Shown: positions 8,846 through 14,711 of the stretch, one piece after another
Numbering within the stretch: the first letter of the stretch is position 1
How the letters are laid out: each line of letters opens with the position of its first letter
Assembly: GCA_028290925.1 (NCBI GenBank)
Contig: JAQGIX010000274.1
Location: 1-16,867, forward strand
From: Phenylobacterium sp.
Lineage (GTDB): Bacteria; Pseudomonadota; Alphaproteobacteria; Caulobacterales; Caulobacteraceae
Direction: 5' to 3'
DNA length: 16,867 nucleotides
Notes under the pieces: model-generated
What the model was told of the DNA's origin: nothing
The model's database searches: none
The model's input: the letters and a program-made list of their open reading frames with translations, nothing else
Position numbers and translations under genes: made by a program

Positions 8846-9444
8846 GCGAGCTCGGGCGGCGGATCGGGGCCGACGTGCCCTGGTCGGTGGCCTGGACCGG
8901 CGAGCAGGCGTTCCGCGTGCAGCCGTCAACGGATTTCCCGGGGCTTTTCGAGCTCGACCAGCGCCAGGCGCCGGGCGAGGGCGAGCCGAATTTCGCCGCC
9001 GTGCACGTCACCCGCCAGCGGCGCGGGATGATCGATCTGCTCTGCCATATCTGCGGCCGGCCCACCCCGGTCGGCGACCGCTGGGTGTTCCCGGTGGCCT
9101 CGGGCGGCATGGTGACCATGCAGGACGGCTCGGTGGGCTGGGGCTGCAACGTGCCGCCGGTGCACGGCGCCTGCGCCGAGATCGCCCGAGGGGAATGCCC
9201 GCATCTGTCGCACCTGGTCGAAGCGCCCCTGCGGTGCGGCGACGACGAGGGCCGGCTGATCCACCGGACCGACGTGACGCCAGGGCTGGAGACGATCGCC
9301 GCGACCCTGCCGCCGGGCCGCGAGGTGGTGTTCTCCTGCTACCGGCTCTACGGGCCGGCGTTCACCGCCGAGGTGGAGCAGGCGCGGGCCGACTGGGAGC
9401 GCGCCGCGCGGGCCCGGCGTAGGGCGGGGGCGGCGCCGGCCTGA
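8827..9444 (+). CDS. Hypothetical protein with several Cys pairs, possible zinc binding
   Basis: A 205-residue unknown protein. Residues 71-78 hold LLCHICGR (Cys73, Cys76), followed by GWGCNVPPVHGACAEIARGE (Cys107, His113, Cys116) and CPHL (Cys124), a spacing that could build one or two metal sites. It contains a GDRWVFPVASGGMV stretch and ends in an Arg/Ala-rich helix. The ATG at 8827 overlaps the upstream gene; no good ribosome site is visible there, so translational coupling or a later GTG (8878) is possible. The frame remains open far upstream, but that part lies antisense to the MBL gene and was rejected. Function unknown. Confidence 0.65.
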   Translation: MAVRPLGELGRRIGADVPWSVAWTGEQAFRVQPSTDFPGLFELDQRQAPGEGEPNFAAVHVTRQRRGMIDLLCHICGRPTPVGDRWVFPVASGGMVTMQDGSVGWGCNVPPVHGACAEIARGECPHLSHLVEAPLRCGDDEGRLIHRTDVTPGLETIAATLPPGREVVFSCYRLYGPAFTAEVEQARADWERAARARRRAGAAPA

Positions 9445-9479
9445 CGCTCGCCGAGCTTGGCCTTTGGGTGTTAGGCTCC

Positions 9480-9503
9480 CCCTCAACAAGACCTTGAGGG
9501 AGG
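9480..9503 (+). promoter_or_regulatory. Hairpin that can mask the ribosome binding site of the gene at 9510
   Basis: CCCTCAA (9480-9486) pairs perfectly with TTGAGGG (9494-9500), with a 7-base loop. The right arm overlaps the Shine-Dalgarno AGGGAGG (9497-9503), which sits 6 bases before the ATG. This could lower translation or serve as a regulated switch. Confidence 0.4.
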
Positions 9504-9509
9504 TAGGGC

Positions 9510-10268
9510 ATGGCCCGCAAACATCTGGCGGCGGCGCTCGCCGCCTTGACCATCGGCCTGACCGGCGCCGCGGCGATCGCGGCCACGGCGGTCCCACCGA
9601 ACATCGCCGCGGGACTGGCCGACAAGGGCCGGCCAGCGGCCGACGTCAGCCGCGACGCGGCGCGCCATCCCGGCGAGATGCTCGCCTGGGCCGGCGTGCA
9701 GCCGGGCGCCAAGGTCGCCGACTTCATCATGGGCGGCGGATATTTCACCCGCGTGCTGGCCGTGGCGGTGGGGCCGAAGGGCCACGTCTGGGCCTACCAG
9801 CCGACGGAGTTCATCAAGTTCCGCGCGGCCTATGGCGACGAGCAGAAGGCGGTCGTGGGGGCCTATCCCAACGTGACGCCGATCACCGCCTCGTTCGCCG
9901 ACCTGAAGCTGCCGGACGGACTCGACATGGTCATGACCGTGCAGAACTACCACGACCTGCACCTGAAGCCGTTCGCAGCCGACAACGCCGCCAAGATGAA
10001 CGCCGAGATCTTCCGGGCGCTGAAGCCCGGCGGGACCTATCTGGTGGTCGACCATGTGGGCCCGGCCGGGGCGGAGACCCCCGACAAGCTGCACCGCATC
10101 GACCCGGCGCAGATCAAGACCGAGGTGGCCGCGGCGGGCTTCCGGCTGGCCGGCGAGAGCGAGTTGTTGCGCAATCCGTCCGACCCGCACACGGCCCTGG
10201 TCTTCGATCCTTCGATCCGCGGCAAGACCGACCAGGTGATCCTGAAGTTCGTGAAGCCGAAGACGTAG
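9510..10268 (+). CDS. Exported methyltransferase-fold protein
   Basis: A 252-residue protein. Residues 1-25 look like a Sec signal peptide (MARKHLAAALAALTIGLTGA, cleavage near AIA|A). The rest fits a class I methyltransferase core. Motif I is VADFIMGGGYFTRVLA (69-84), the second strand is GHVWAYQPTEF, and the later motifs are DMVMTVQNYHDLH (about 138-150) and IFRALKPGGTYLVVDHV (167-183). Motif I reads DFIMGGGY, whereas catalytic relatives usually have a D-x-G-x-GxG-like loop, and the acidic residue after strand 2 is Gln/Pro. Homologous signal-bearing proteins exist in related bacteria, but SAM is not expected in the periplasm, so the activity and location are uncertain. AGGGAGG lies 6 bases before the ATG. 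Confidence 0.85.
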   Translation: MARKHLAAALAALTIGLTGAAAIAATAVPPNIAAGLADKGRPAADVSRDAARHPGEMLAWAGVQPGAKVADFIMGGGYFTRVLAVAVGPKGHVWAYQPTEFIKFRAAYGDEQKAVVGAYPNVTPITASFADLKLPDGLDMVMTVQNYHDLHLKPFAADNAAKMNAEIFRALKPGGTYLVVDHVGPAGAETPDKLHRIDPAQIKTEVAAAGFRLAGESELLRNPSDPHTALVFDPSIRGKTDQVILKFVKPKT

Positions 10269-10312
10269 GATCTAGGGCCGACGGCAGGGGCCAAGGACGC
10301 CTCAAGACATTG

Positions 10313-10377
10313 AACCACGGAACTCACGGAACACACGGAAGGAGCATGTTCCGTGGATTTCCGTGTGTTCCGTGGTT
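10313..10377. repeat. Long imperfect palindrome built from CACGGAA units
   Basis: The left arm carries CACGGAA at 10316-10322, 10325-10331 and 10334-10340, spaced exactly 9 bases. The right arm carries TTCCGTG at 10349-10355, 10359-10365 and 10368-10374. The arms pair over about 28 bases with a few mismatches and one bulge, leaving the loop GGAGCATG (10341-10348). It resembles dispersed palindromic elements known in many genomes, or a multi-site protein-binding element. Confidence 0.7.
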
Positions 10378-10420
10378 TGAAAAAGGGCAGCGCTTCGCGC
10401 CGCGGCGGCGAGGTCCGAGA

Positions 10421-10463
10421 AACCCCTCATCCGACCTGCTTCGCAGGCCATCTTTTCCCGCAA
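10421..10463. repeat. Degenerate REP-like element
   Basis: Starts AACCCCTCATCCGACCTGCT and ends with CATCTTTTCCCGCAA. CCTGC (10435-10439) pairs with GCAGG (10443-10447) around TTC. It looks like one half of the CCCTCATCCG...CTTCTCCCGC elements scattered in alphaproteobacterial genomes; the matching GGGAGAAGG right end is not seen, so the copy is broken. Confidence 0.45.
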
Positions 10464-10633
10464 CCGTCGAGCAGGGCGCGGCGCACATTACATTGAAGTC
10501 ATGAATTACGTTTAAGTAAGTTTGTGAATTCGAGGTCATTACTCAGGCTTAAGAAGACTTCGCAGAAGCATAGACCTACATCGTTCCCGTCGGCGGCGAG
10601 CCGCCCAGCCATTCGAACTTTGAGGGAATGATC

Positions 10634-10951
10634 ATGTCGAACTTCGTCACCCGGATCGCCGGCGTCGCCACCCTGGCGCTCGCCGTCCTGCCCGTCGTCG
10701 CGCTCGCCTCCAACGCCCACGGCGCGCCGCGCGCCGTGAAGGTGGCGGTCGCCGACCTGGACACCGGCTCCAAGGCCGGCATGGCCGCCTTCGACAAGCG
10801 CGTGCAGCTGGCCAGCCGGAAGATCTGCAGCGACGAGCGCACGCTCGCCGGCCAGCAGAACTGCGCGCTGGGTGTGCGCCTGGAAGCCCGCGAAAAGCTC
10901 ACCGCCTATCTCGACGCCCGGTCCGCCCCGACCGAGGTCGCCGCCCGCTAG
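10634..10951 (+). CDS. UrcA family protein (second of two in the window)
   Basis: A 105-residue exported protein. The signal peptide covers about residues 1-26 (hydrophobic VATLALAVLPVVALA). The UrcA-type core is VKVAVADLDTGSKAGMAAFD (35-54) and KRVQLASRKIC, with Cys65, then Cys77 in QQNCALG, and a final amphipathic helix EAREKLTAYLDAR. The size is typical of UrcA proteins, unlike the long-tailed paralogue at 4553-5107. The ATG at 10634 has GAGGGA at suitable spacing; another in-frame ATG is at 10628. A clear terminator follows the stop. Function unknown. Confidence 0.87.
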   Translation: MSNFVTRIAGVATLALAVLPVVALASNAHGAPRAVKVAVADLDTGSKAGMAAFDKRVQLASRKICSDERTLAGQQNCALGVRLEAREKLTAYLDARSAPTEVAAR

Positions 10952-10980
10952 CCTCCCCCAAACAGGTGCGGACACGGCTG

Positions 10981-11017
10981 AAGGGCTCGCCAGCCTCCCC
11001 TCGCGGGCCCTTTTCGT
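10981..11017. terminator. Intrinsic terminator between convergent genes
   Basis: AAGGGCTCGC (10981-10990) pairs with GCGGGCCCTT (11003-11012) with one G-T wobble, followed by TTTTCGTTT. It serves the UrcA gene on the plus strand. Because it lies 4 bases beyond the convergent corA stop codon, the stem may act on that strand as well, although the AA flank is shorter. Confidence 0.8.
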
Positions 11018-11021
11018 TTGG

Positions 11022-11987
11022 CTAGAGCCAGCCGGAGCGACGGAAAGCGGCGAACAGCACGCCGCAGATGCCGGCGATCATGACGAGCGTCAGCGGATAG
11101 CCCAGCCGCCAGTGCAGCTCGGGCATGAACTCGAAGTTCATCCCGTAGATGCCGGCGATGGCGGTGGGCACCGCCAGGATCGCGGCCCAGGCGGCGAGCT
11201 TGCGGGTGATGATCCCCTGGCGCTGCTGTTCCAGCAGGGTGGAGACCTCGAACACCGAGGACAGCACGTCGCGCAGCCCTTCCACGCGGCCGGCCACCCG
11301 GCGGACGTGGTCGGCCACGTCGCGGAAGTAGGGGCGCACGTCGGCGTCGAGGCCGGGGAGGTTGAGGTGCTCCAGCTTGCTGGCCACCTCCTCCATGGGC
11401 CCGAGGATGCGGCGGAAGCGCAGCAGCTCGCTGCGCAGCAGGAAGATGCGCCGCACGTCGGCGCGGGCGAGGAAGGCGTCGAGGGCGCGGGTCTCGATGG
11501 TCAGCACCGCCTCCTCGATCTCCTCGACGATGGGCATGTAGCCGTCGACGATGAAGTCCAGGATGCCGTGCACGACGTAGTCGGGGCCGTGGCTGAGCAG
11601 CGCAGGGGCGGCCTCAAGGTGGGCCCGCAGCGCGGTGTGGGCGCGGGCCGAGCCGTGGCGCACGGAGACCACATAGCTCTTGCCCATGAAGACGTGGGTC
11701 TCGCCGTAGCGGATCCGGTCGCCGGCCAGCTCGGCGGTGCGGGCGACCACGAACAGCTCGTGGCCATAGACCTCGACCTTGGGCAGCTGGTGGGCGGCGA
11801 GCGCGTCCTCGACGGCGAGCGGGTGCAGCTTGAACTTCCTGGCGAGCAGCCGGAGCTCGGCCTCGTCGGGATCATGGAGGCCGATCCAGACGAACTCGCC
11901 GGGGCGCAGCGCCAGGCCGGCCTCGGTGAGCGGTGCTTCGCGCACCCGCTGGCCCTTGCGATAGACGTAGGCTGAGACGACGGTCAT
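11022..11987 (-). CDS. corA: CorA-type divalent cation (Mg2+/Co2+) transporter
   Basis: A 321-residue inner-membrane transporter that forms a pentameric channel for Mg2+ and some other divalent ions. The N-terminal two thirds is the cytosolic alpha/beta domain plus the long stalk helix (about 190-260, rich in Leu/Arg/Glu). Two TM helices lie at the end: TM1 about 262-280, closed by the signature Y-G-M-N-F (Tyr281-Phe285), then the acidic loop EFMPELHW, and TM2 about 296-314. The basic tail RRSGWL is typical of the family. The length is normal. It follows the TauE/SafE-like gene by 16 bases on the same strand, so the two are probably one operon. Confidence 0.95.
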   Translation of the reverse strand: MTVVSAYVYRKGQRVREAPLTEAGLALRPGEFVWIGLHDPDEAELRLLARKFKLHPLAVEDALAAHQLPKVEVYGHELFVVARTAELAGDRIRYGETHVFMGKSYVVSVRHGSARAHTALRAHLEAAPALLSHGPDYVVHGILDFIVDGYMPIVEEIEEAVLTIETRALDAFLARADVRRIFLLRSELLRFRRILGPMEEVASKLEHLNLPGLDADVRPYFRDVADHVRRVAGRVEGLRDVLSSVFEVSTLLEQQRQGIITRKLAAWAAILAVPTAIAGIYGMNFEFMPELHWRLGYPLTLVMIAGICGVLFAAFRRSGWL

Positions 11988-12003
11988 GGGCGCCAGCTTT
12001 GGC

Positions 12004-12744
12004 TCATCGGCCCTCGCGCAGGAAGAGGCCGAAGGTCAGCGCGATCCCCAGCAGCACGACGAAGCCGCGGATCAGCCGCTCGTCGACGCGGCGCAGGGCG
12101 TGCGCGCCCAGATACCCCCCGCCGATCGCTCCGGCGGCGACGACGGCCACCCGCAGCCAGGGGATGTGCGGCGTGAACAGGAAGATCGCCACCGCCGCGG
12201 CGTTCATCACCGCGGCCAGCACGTTCTTGGTGGAGCCGGCGGCGCGCACGGACAGGCCCGCCGCGGTGAGCGCGGCCAGCATCAGGAAGCCGATGCCGCC
12301 GCCGAAGTAGCCGCCGTAGACCGCGATCAGGAACTGGATGATCGCCGCCGCGCGGGGCGACAGGTGCGGGCCGGCTTCGACCCGGCGGCGGCCGAAGCTG
12401 CCCCAGGCGAAGAGGGCGGTGGCGAACAGCACCAGCCAGGGCACCAGCCGGGCGAAGAAGATCGAGGGGGTGAGCAGCAGCAGCCCGGCCCCCAGGGCCC
12501 CGCCCGCCAGGCTGATGGCCGCCAGGACGCGGAAGGAAAGGCCCGCCACATCGGAGACCTGCCGGCGGCCCACCCAGCTGGTGGTCACCTGGCCGGGGAA
12601 CAGCGCGATGGTCGAGGCGATGTTGGCGCCGCGCGCATCGAGGCCTGAGAGGATCAGGGCCGGCAGGGTCACGAAGGAGCCGCCGCCGGCCAGCGCATTC
12701 TGCACGCCGGCCCAGACAGCGACGGCGAAGAGCAGCCAGAGCAT
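12004..12744 (-). CDS. TauE/SafE-family membrane transporter
   Basis: A 246-residue integral membrane protein with about 8 hydrophobic segments. The two family repeats are visible: AGGGSFVTLPALILSG near residues 19-34, and FGGGIGFLMLAALTAAG near residues 147-163. Both have the GGG-x-P/L-type re-entrant motif of the sulfite exporter/TauE family, which moves sulfonates, sulfite or other organic anions. The substrate here cannot be inferred. The first TM starts at residue 2, typical of this family. It is the first gene of a likely pair with corA, 16 bases downstream. Confidence 0.92.
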   Translation of the reverse strand: MLWLLFAVAVWAGVQNALAGGGSFVTLPALILSGLDARGANIASTIALFPGQVTTSWVGRRQVSDVAGLSFRVLAAISLAGGALGAGLLLLTPSIFFARLVPWLVLFATALFAWGSFGRRRVEAGPHLSPRAAAIIQFLIAVYGGYFGGGIGFLMLAALTAAGLSVRAAGSTKNVLAAVMNAAAVAIFLFTPHIPWLRVAVVAAGAIGGGYLGAHALRRVDERLIRGFVVLLGIALTFGLFLREGR

Positions 12745-12785
12745 GGCCGGTCCGTAGCGTCAGAGGTGAGCCGTGGCCAGAGGGA

Positions 12786-12849
12786 CTTGCCCTCCCCAAT
12801 CATGGGGAGGGGGGCCATCGGCCGAAGAGCCGATGGTGGGAGGGGCAAG
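12786..12849. repeat. Cruciform-type intergenic repeat
   Basis: Two nested hairpins lie side by side. CCCTCCCCA (12790-12798) pairs with TGGGGAGGG (12803-12811), with loop ATCA. CCATCGGC (12815-12822) pairs with GCCGATGG (12829-12836), with loop CGAAGA. The outer ends CTTGCCCTCCC and GGGAGGGGCAAG can also pair, giving a cruciform. It directly precedes copy 3 of the GC-rich element. Confidence 0.65.
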
Positions 12850-12850
12850 C

Positions 12851-12933
12851 CGGCGCCGTGCGCTTGGCTCGCCCCCTCCGTCACCCGCTCTGGGGCGGGC
12901 GACACCTCCCCCGCTGCGCAGGGGAGGAAAAGG
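12851..12933. repeat. GC-rich intergenic repeat element, copy 3
   Basis: Shares GGCGCCGTGCGC, GGCTCGCCCCCTCCGTCACC and CTCCCCCGCTGCGCAGGGGA with the two other copies. CGCTCTGGGGCGGGCG sits in its middle. It ends just before the stop codon of the 12936 gene, between two minus-strand genes. Confidence 0.65.
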
Positions 12934-12935
12934 AG

Positions 12936-13217
12936 TCACGTCTTCGGCGTGCGGCGCCAGACGAGGCTGTCGTGGGGGGTGTCGCCGAAGGAGCGGGCCT
13001 CGCTGGCGATCGCCTGCGGTCGCGTGTGCGGGACCTGGCGGTCGGTGATGCGGGCCAGGCGACGCTCGGCGCGGATCAGCCAGACCTCCGCCTCGTCGAT
13101 CAGGGCGACGCGCTCGCGCTCGTCGGTCACCGCGCCGGCCCGCGCGAAGGCGCGGTCGGCCTCCGCGAGGCAGCGCTTGACGTCGTCATAGCGGCGGTCG
13201 CGGTCCTCGGTCTCCAT
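12936..13217 (-). CDS. Hypothetical Arg/Glu-rich small protein
   Basis: A 93-residue soluble protein of unknown function. Most of it is predicted helical and highly charged: YDDVKRCLAEADRAFARAGA (9-28), then ERVALIDEAEVWLIRAERRL (34-53), a pattern seen in small alphaproteobacterial helical proteins without assigned role. The tail is polar and basic. The start is the ATG at 13217, which begins METEDRDRR; an in-frame ATG at 13262 is possible but gives an unlike N-terminus. Neither has a strong ribosome site. Confidence 0.62.
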   Translation of the reverse strand: METEDRDRRYDDVKRCLAEADRAFARAGAVTDERERVALIDEAEVWLIRAERRLARITDRQVPHTRPQAIASEARSFGDTPHDSLVWRRTPKT

Positions 13218-13268
13218 GATCGGATAACAACGGGCAAGACGCGCGGCGGTTCGGCCAAACACATTTGA

Positions 13269-13394
13269 TCAGGCGTCGCGCCGCGCGAAGGTGAACATGG
13301 TCCAGACCGTGGTGAGCGCCAGCCAGGCGCTCACGAACGGATGCACGGCGGCGAAATCCAAGGCGCCTCCGAGCAGGTGTTGCAAACTGTCCAT
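13269..13394 (-). CDS. Putative 41-aa single-TM membrane protein
   Basis: Reading the minus strand from the ATG at 13394 gives a 41-residue peptide starting MDSLQHLLGGALDFAAVHPF. A hydrophobic segment follows (VSAWLALTTVWTMFTFA) and a short charged end (RRDA). GGGGAGA lies 5 bases before the ATG, a good ribosome site. One TM helix with basic residues after it suggests a small inner-membrane protein with the C-terminus in the cytosol. No homologue is known to me. It sits just upstream of the 12936 gene on the same strand. Confidence 0.5.
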   Translation of the reverse strand: MDSLQHLLGGALDFAAVHPFVSAWLALTTVWTMFTFARRDA

Positions 13395-13606
13395 CGCGGT
13401 CTCCCCGGCAAGGTGGAGCCGTCCCTCGATGCCGCGATCATCGTCGACAAGCGTTCACCATCCGCCAACAGGGGCGGTTAACACGGCTTCAGCATGTTGG
13501 GGGCGGGGCCTTGGGGGTCACCAGATCGTGGGGCGCACATTCACCTAGTTAAGTGCGCGGGCTGGCGCGGGGGCGCGAGATAACGTTGATCGGAGGACGG
13601 ATCAAC
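13395..13606. other. Divergent intergenic region between two small genes
   Basis: The spacer serves both the minus-strand 41-aa gene and the plus-strand 13607 gene. It includes a small hairpin (CCGCC at 13462-13466 with GGCGG at 13473-13477), GGTTAAC beside it, and ACCTAGTTAAG at about 13543-13553. No convincing promoter was assigned. Confidence 0.45.
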
Positions 13607-13810
13607 GTGCGCTATTATCGGATCTACGGCCTGGGGTTGGGCGGCCGTTTCGTGTCGATGCACGAGGTGGAACGCGACAGCGACGAACAGGCCTTGGCGG
13701 AGGCTCGCAGCCTCCTGCCCACCGGGGAATTCGAACTCTGGGAACGCGGGCGTTTCGTGGCGCGCGTGAAGACGACGGACGTTTTCCAGGCGCCGGGCGC
13801 CGCGCCCTAA
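13607..13810 (+). CDS. Small hypothetical protein
   Basis: A 67-residue soluble protein, likely starting at the GTG at 13607, since GGAGGA lies 9 bases before it. It begins RYYRIYGLGLGGRFVSMHEV, then holds DSDEQALAEARSLLP, and ends in a beta-like ELWERGRFVARVKTTDVF. This beta-helix-beta layout resembles other small alphaproteobacterial proteins of unknown role. Its stop codon overlaps the stop codon of the convergent Crp/Fnr gene. The frame is open upstream to a GTG at 13553, but without a ribosome site. Confidence 0.72.
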   Translation: MRYYRIYGLGLGGRFVSMHEVERDSDEQALAEARSLLPTGEFELWERGRFVARVKTTDVFQAPGAAP

Positions 13811-14562
13811 CGCCAGCCCGCCACCGCCGCGCGAGCCCCCTCCGCGACCGCGGCGCCGCCCAGATGCAGGTAGTTGGGGTTGAAGCCGGCCAGGGCTTCC
13901 AGCCCCGCCACGTCGAGCACCTTGAGCACATGGCCGCGCCAACTGATCAGGCCATCGTCGCGCAACTGCTGGATCACCCGGTTGACGTGGACCGCGGACA
14001 GGCCGGCGCTGTCGGCCAGGTCGGTCTGCGAGAGCGGGAAGTCCATGGTGTCGTCATCGGCCATGCCGACCGCGCCCAGCCGCACGCGGACCTCGCAGAA
14101 CATGTGGGCGATCTGCCGGTGCGCCGGCCGGCGGCCCATGGTCACCAGCCACTCGCGCAGGACCGCCTCGTCCACCAGCGTGGCCCACCACAGGGCGTGG
14201 GCCAGGGTCGGACGGTTCTCGGTGAGCACGTCCAGGCGATCGCGGGGCAGGAAGGCGATGGTCGAGGGGGTGAGGGTGGAGATGGAGTGATCCATCTCGC
14301 CGAGCAGGGAGACATGCAGGTCGCAGAAGTCGCCGGGCACCAGCCAGGCCATGATCTGGCGGCCGCCGTCGGGCAGGGTCTTGTAGCGGCAGGCGAAGCC
14401 CTTCAGCACCACGTGGACATGGGCCGGCGCGTCGCCTTCGCTGATCAGGTCCTGGTGGCCGTCCACGTCTTCGGCGCCGGCGATCAGGCTCTCGAGCAGG
14501 CCCTTCTCTTCGTCGGACAGGCGGGCGCCGTACTCAAGCTTGCGGACGAGCGGGTTCACCAT
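13807..14562 (-). CDS. Crp/Fnr-family transcriptional regulator (paralogue 1)
   Basis: A 251-residue regulator with an N-terminal cyclic-nucleotide-binding-like beta barrel (about 15-130) and a C-terminal helix-turn-helix (about 165-215). The barrel has DLISEGDAPAHVHVVLKG, CRYKTLPDGGRQIMAW and LVPGDFCDLHVSLLGEMDHS, but not the PGExxGE...R phosphate cassette that binds cAMP. A Cys cluster for an iron-sulfur centre, as in FNR, is absent. The recognition helix reads LSAVHVNRVIQQL, so the FNR residues ExxSR and the CRP residues RExxxR are replaced. It therefore probably uses another ligand and binding site. It diverges from the other two paralogues. Confidence 0.9.
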   Translation of the reverse strand: MVNPLVRKLEYGARLSDEEKGLLESLIAGAEDVDGHQDLISEGDAPAHVHVVLKGFACRYKTLPDGGRQIMAWLVPGDFCDLHVSLLGEMDHSISTLTPSTIAFLPRDRLDVLTENRPTLAHALWWATLVDEAVLREWLVTMGRRPAHRQIAHMFCEVRVRLGAVGMADDDTMDFPLSQTDLADSAGLSAVHVNRVIQQLRDDGLISWRGHVLKVLDVAGLEALAGFNPNYLHLGGAAVAEGARAAVAGWR

Positions 14563-14711
14563 CGGATCTCACGCTCCTCATCTGCGCCTCGCAGTTTAAC
14601 CTATGTTGGCCTTTGAAGGGAAAAAACCCGGTAGAGTCACATGCTTATCGGCCGGACCCACCCCGGGGCATTCCTAGTCTCTTGGCCTCCCGCCCCAGTT
14701 CGGGAGACCAC
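14563..14711. promoter_or_regulatory. Divergent promoter region between two Crp/Fnr genes
   Basis: About 150 bases separate the two divergent starts (14562 and the GTG at 14712). It contains TTAACCTA at 14596-14603 and the inverted pair GGG-AAAAAA-CCC in AAGGGAAAAAACCCGG. A plausible Shine-Dalgarno (GAGGAG) for the minus-strand gene and GGGAGA for the plus-strand gene are present. No FNR-type TTGAT-N4-ATCAA palindrome was found. Confidence 0.5.
14596..14603 (+). promoter_or_regulatory. TTAACCTA motif upstream of Crp/Fnr paralogue 2
   Basis: The exact octamer TTAACCTA also occurs at 15729-15736, upstream of paralogue 3. The TTAACC part resembles a CtrA half-site, but no second TTAA at the required spacing is present. 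It may instead be a core promoter element or an operator. Confidence 0.3.

Larger units (their letters stand above)
10269..10633. other. 365-base non-coding stretch before the second UrcA gene
   Basis: It holds a long palindrome (10313-10377), a degenerate REP-like element (10421-10463), and then an unusually AT-rich leader (about 10485-10560, with TTGAAG at 10493-10498). The AT-rich part is probably the promoter region of the downstream gene. I could not assign a confident -10/-35 pair. The frames crossing it have no coding character. Confidence 0.6.

Noticed and set aside
8633..9444. Toxin-antitoxin module
   Set aside because: The overlap and the small first gene are suggestive, but neither protein shows a known toxin or antitoxin motif and the second is larger than typical toxins.
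10872..11975. Long plus-strand frame over corA
   Set aside because: Antisense to a complete CorA with GMN motif; composition is His/Gly/Gln shadow-like.
12786..12933. CRISPR array
   Set aside because: Hairpins are GC-rich and unequal, without regular repeat-spacer periodicity.
14563..14711. FNR/FixK-type operator (TTGAT-N4-ATCAA) or a full CtrA box (TTAA-N7-TTAA)
   Set aside because: Neither palindrome nor paired half-sites were found; only the single TTAACC half is present.
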